A DNA stretch of 64,000 nt, taken from assembly GCA_000509225.1 (NCBI GenBank), contig BAOK01000001.1:1824244-1888243 (forward strand), read 5' to 3'. A program made the position numbers and the translations under genes. The notes under the pieces are model-generated. The model did no database searches and was not told where the DNA came from. It saw only the letters and a program-made list of their open reading frames with translations. Shown piece after piece: positions 62,905 through 64,000 of this stretch. Each line of letters opens with the position of its first letter. The first letter of the stretch is position 1. The stretch is from Parvibaculaceae bacterium Mf 1.05b.01 (GTDB taxonomy: Bacteria > Pseudomonadota > Alphaproteobacteria > Parvibaculales > Parvibaculaceae).

Positions 62905-64000
62905 ATGACTATGAACATCAGAACGTGCGCGTTCGTTGCCCTGCTGGCAATGACCGGCACGGCAAATGCTGGTGAGTACGCGCTTTCGATAGATGAGATG
63001 CGGGTGAACTTTACCGGCGCCGAGGCAGACGCCCTGGCGATCAACGGCACCATCCCTGCACCTTTATTGCGTTTTACCGAGGGTGAAGACGTCACCATTC
63101 ACGTGACAAACAATTTGGACGAAACATCGTCTATTCATTGGCACGGACTCTTAGTGCCACCGGAGATGGACGGAGTCCCCGGTATCAGTTTCGATGGCAT
63201 TCCGCCTGGCGAAACATTCACCTACCGTTTTCCCATCCGGCAAACCGGCACCTATTGGTATCACTCGCATTCAGGCTATCAGGAGCAGGAGGGCATCTAC
63301 GGCCCCATGATCATTGATCCCATAGGTCCAGACCCCGTCGCATACGACAGGGAGTTTGTTATTCTTCTATCTGATTGGAAAGACGATGATCCTGCTGATG
63401 TGCATGCTAATTTGAAAGCATCCAGCGACTATTATAATTACGCGCAGCGCACGGTATTCGACTTTTTTGATGACATCTCTGAACAGGGCTTGGGAGCCAC
63501 TGTTGAAGACCGGCTCGCGTGGGGTGAAATGCGAATGATGCCGTCAGACCTGTCCGACGTTTCTGGCTATACCTTCCTTACGAATGGCCAGACCACTGAA
63601 GCCCCGTGGACAGGTCAGTTCATACCCGGCGAACGGGTTCGCCTGCGGTTTATTAACGGCGCTGCCATGAGCTATTTTGATGTCCGCATTCCCGGCTTGC
63701 AGATGGACGTCGTGCAGACCGACGGTCAAAATGTGGTTCCAGTCACGGTGGATGAATTCCGTATTGCCGTCGCGGAGACCTATGACGTTATCGTTACACC
63801 GCAGGAAGCCAGACCCTACCAAATTCTCGCTGAATCGATTGATCGGACGGGATTTGCCGCCGGCGTTCTGTCAACGCAAGAGGGCATTGGTTCTGTTACG
63901 CTCCCGCCATCACGCCCAAGATCTTTGCTAACCATGGCTGACATGGGGATGAACCATGGTGGTATGGGTGACGAGATGCCGTCGCAAGGTACGATGGACC
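62905..64000 (+). CDS. Multicopper oxidase CopA/PcoA-type (3' end outside window)
   Basis: ATG 62905 follows GGAG by 7 nt and the frame is open to the window end (365 codons seen). A signal peptide (about residues 1-22) leads to a first cupredoxin domain with HWHG (78-81; His78, His80) and YWYHSHS (His120, His122), ligands of the trinuclear centre. A second domain has GQTTEAPWTGQF and ERVRLRFINGAAM. The last visible part MADMGMNHGGMGDEM is Met/His rich, typical of CopA/PcoA copper-resistance oxidases. It oxidises Cu(I) in the periplasm. Confidence 0.93.
   Translation, partial: MTMNIRTCAFVALLAMTGTANAGEYALSIDEMRVNFTGAEADALAINGTIPAPLLRFTEGEDVTIHVTNNLDETSSIHWHGLLVPPEMDGVPGISFDGIPPGETFTYRFPIRQTGTYWYHSHSGYQEQEGIYGPMIIDPIGPDPVAYDREFVILLSDWKDDDPADVHANLKASSDYYNYAQRTVFDFFDDISEQGLGATVEDRLAWGEMRMMPSDLSDVSGYTFLTNGQTTEAPWTGQFIPGERVRLRFINGAAMSYFDVRIPGLQMDVVQTDGQNVVPVTVDEFRIAVAETYDVIVTPQEARPYQILAESIDRTGFAAGVLSTQEGIGSVTLPPSRPRSLLTMADMGMNHGGMGDEMPSQGTMD

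Overview
This window looks like a chromosomal stretch of an alphaproteobacterium. Three things suggest this: the tRNA-His 3' remnant ends in discriminator A73, as in the alphaproteobacterial tRNA-His variant; the gene families are typical of that class (DUF1499, DUF47, ECF sigma factors, HmrR/CueR-type copper boxes); and the sequence is moderately GC-rich apart from one AT-rich island. A Parvibaculum/Rhodobiaceae-like marine organism would fit, but that is a guess.

Positions 1-17814 are a surface polysaccharide (O-antigen type) locus. Leftward genes encode an ABC exporter (Wzm/Wzt type), a WbqC-family protein and a formyltransferase fused to a NodB-like deacetylase; the last runs off the left edge. 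Rightward genes encode an AsnB-type amidotransferase and three tandem SDR enzymes closely resembling Bordetella WbmG, WbmH and WbmF. A leftward block (8886-15489) encodes the UDP-2,3-diacetamido-2,3-dideoxy-uronate pathway: 6-dehydrogenase, a fused C3-oxidoreductase/N-acetyltransferase, PLP aminotransferase, C2-epimerase, plus a glycosyltransferase. A second AsnB closes the locus. Together they should make, epimerise, amidate, possibly formylate, and export a diacetamido-uronic acid polymer.

Positions 17845-40037 are ordinary chromosome. They hold tRNA-Gln and tRNA-Pro, acyl-CoA and fatty-acid type enzymes (two enoyl-CoA hydratase-like proteins, an acyl-CoA synthetase), two metallo-beta-lactamase-fold hydrolases, PLP enzymes, an amidase, small regulators (HxlR, ArsR) with partner genes, a 59-residue membrane protein in a structured transcription unit, a secreted beta-helix protein and a large RND permease.

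Positions 40068-about 45400 are an AT-rich integrated element. It lies against the 3' half of a tRNA-His gene and carries a tyrosine integrase, two intact and one decaying excisionase-like HTH copies in tandem, a protein with the motif layout of a rolling-circle (HUH) replication initiator, 15 perfect copies of a hexanucleotide, a second possible Rep relic and the tail of an IS3-type transposase.

Positions 45600-64000 form a copper and envelope-stress region. A leftward overlapping operon carries a CopA-type ATPase (with DKMGT in place of DKTGT), a small membrane protein, a cupredoxin, a short membrane protein and an isoprenylcysteine-methyltransferase-like protein. Then come two ECF sigma factors with Cys-rich tails flanking a His/Cys-rich secreted protein, a cyclopropane fatty acid synthase, a PiT/DUF47/PPK2 phosphate-polyphosphate operon, an ion channel and an EamA permease. 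The last part has three CueR/HmrR-type dyads (58233, 59936, 62368) that appear to drive an acyltransferase, a membrane protein, an MMPL-type RND permease and a metal-binding protein plus multicopper oxidase; the oxidase runs off the right edge.
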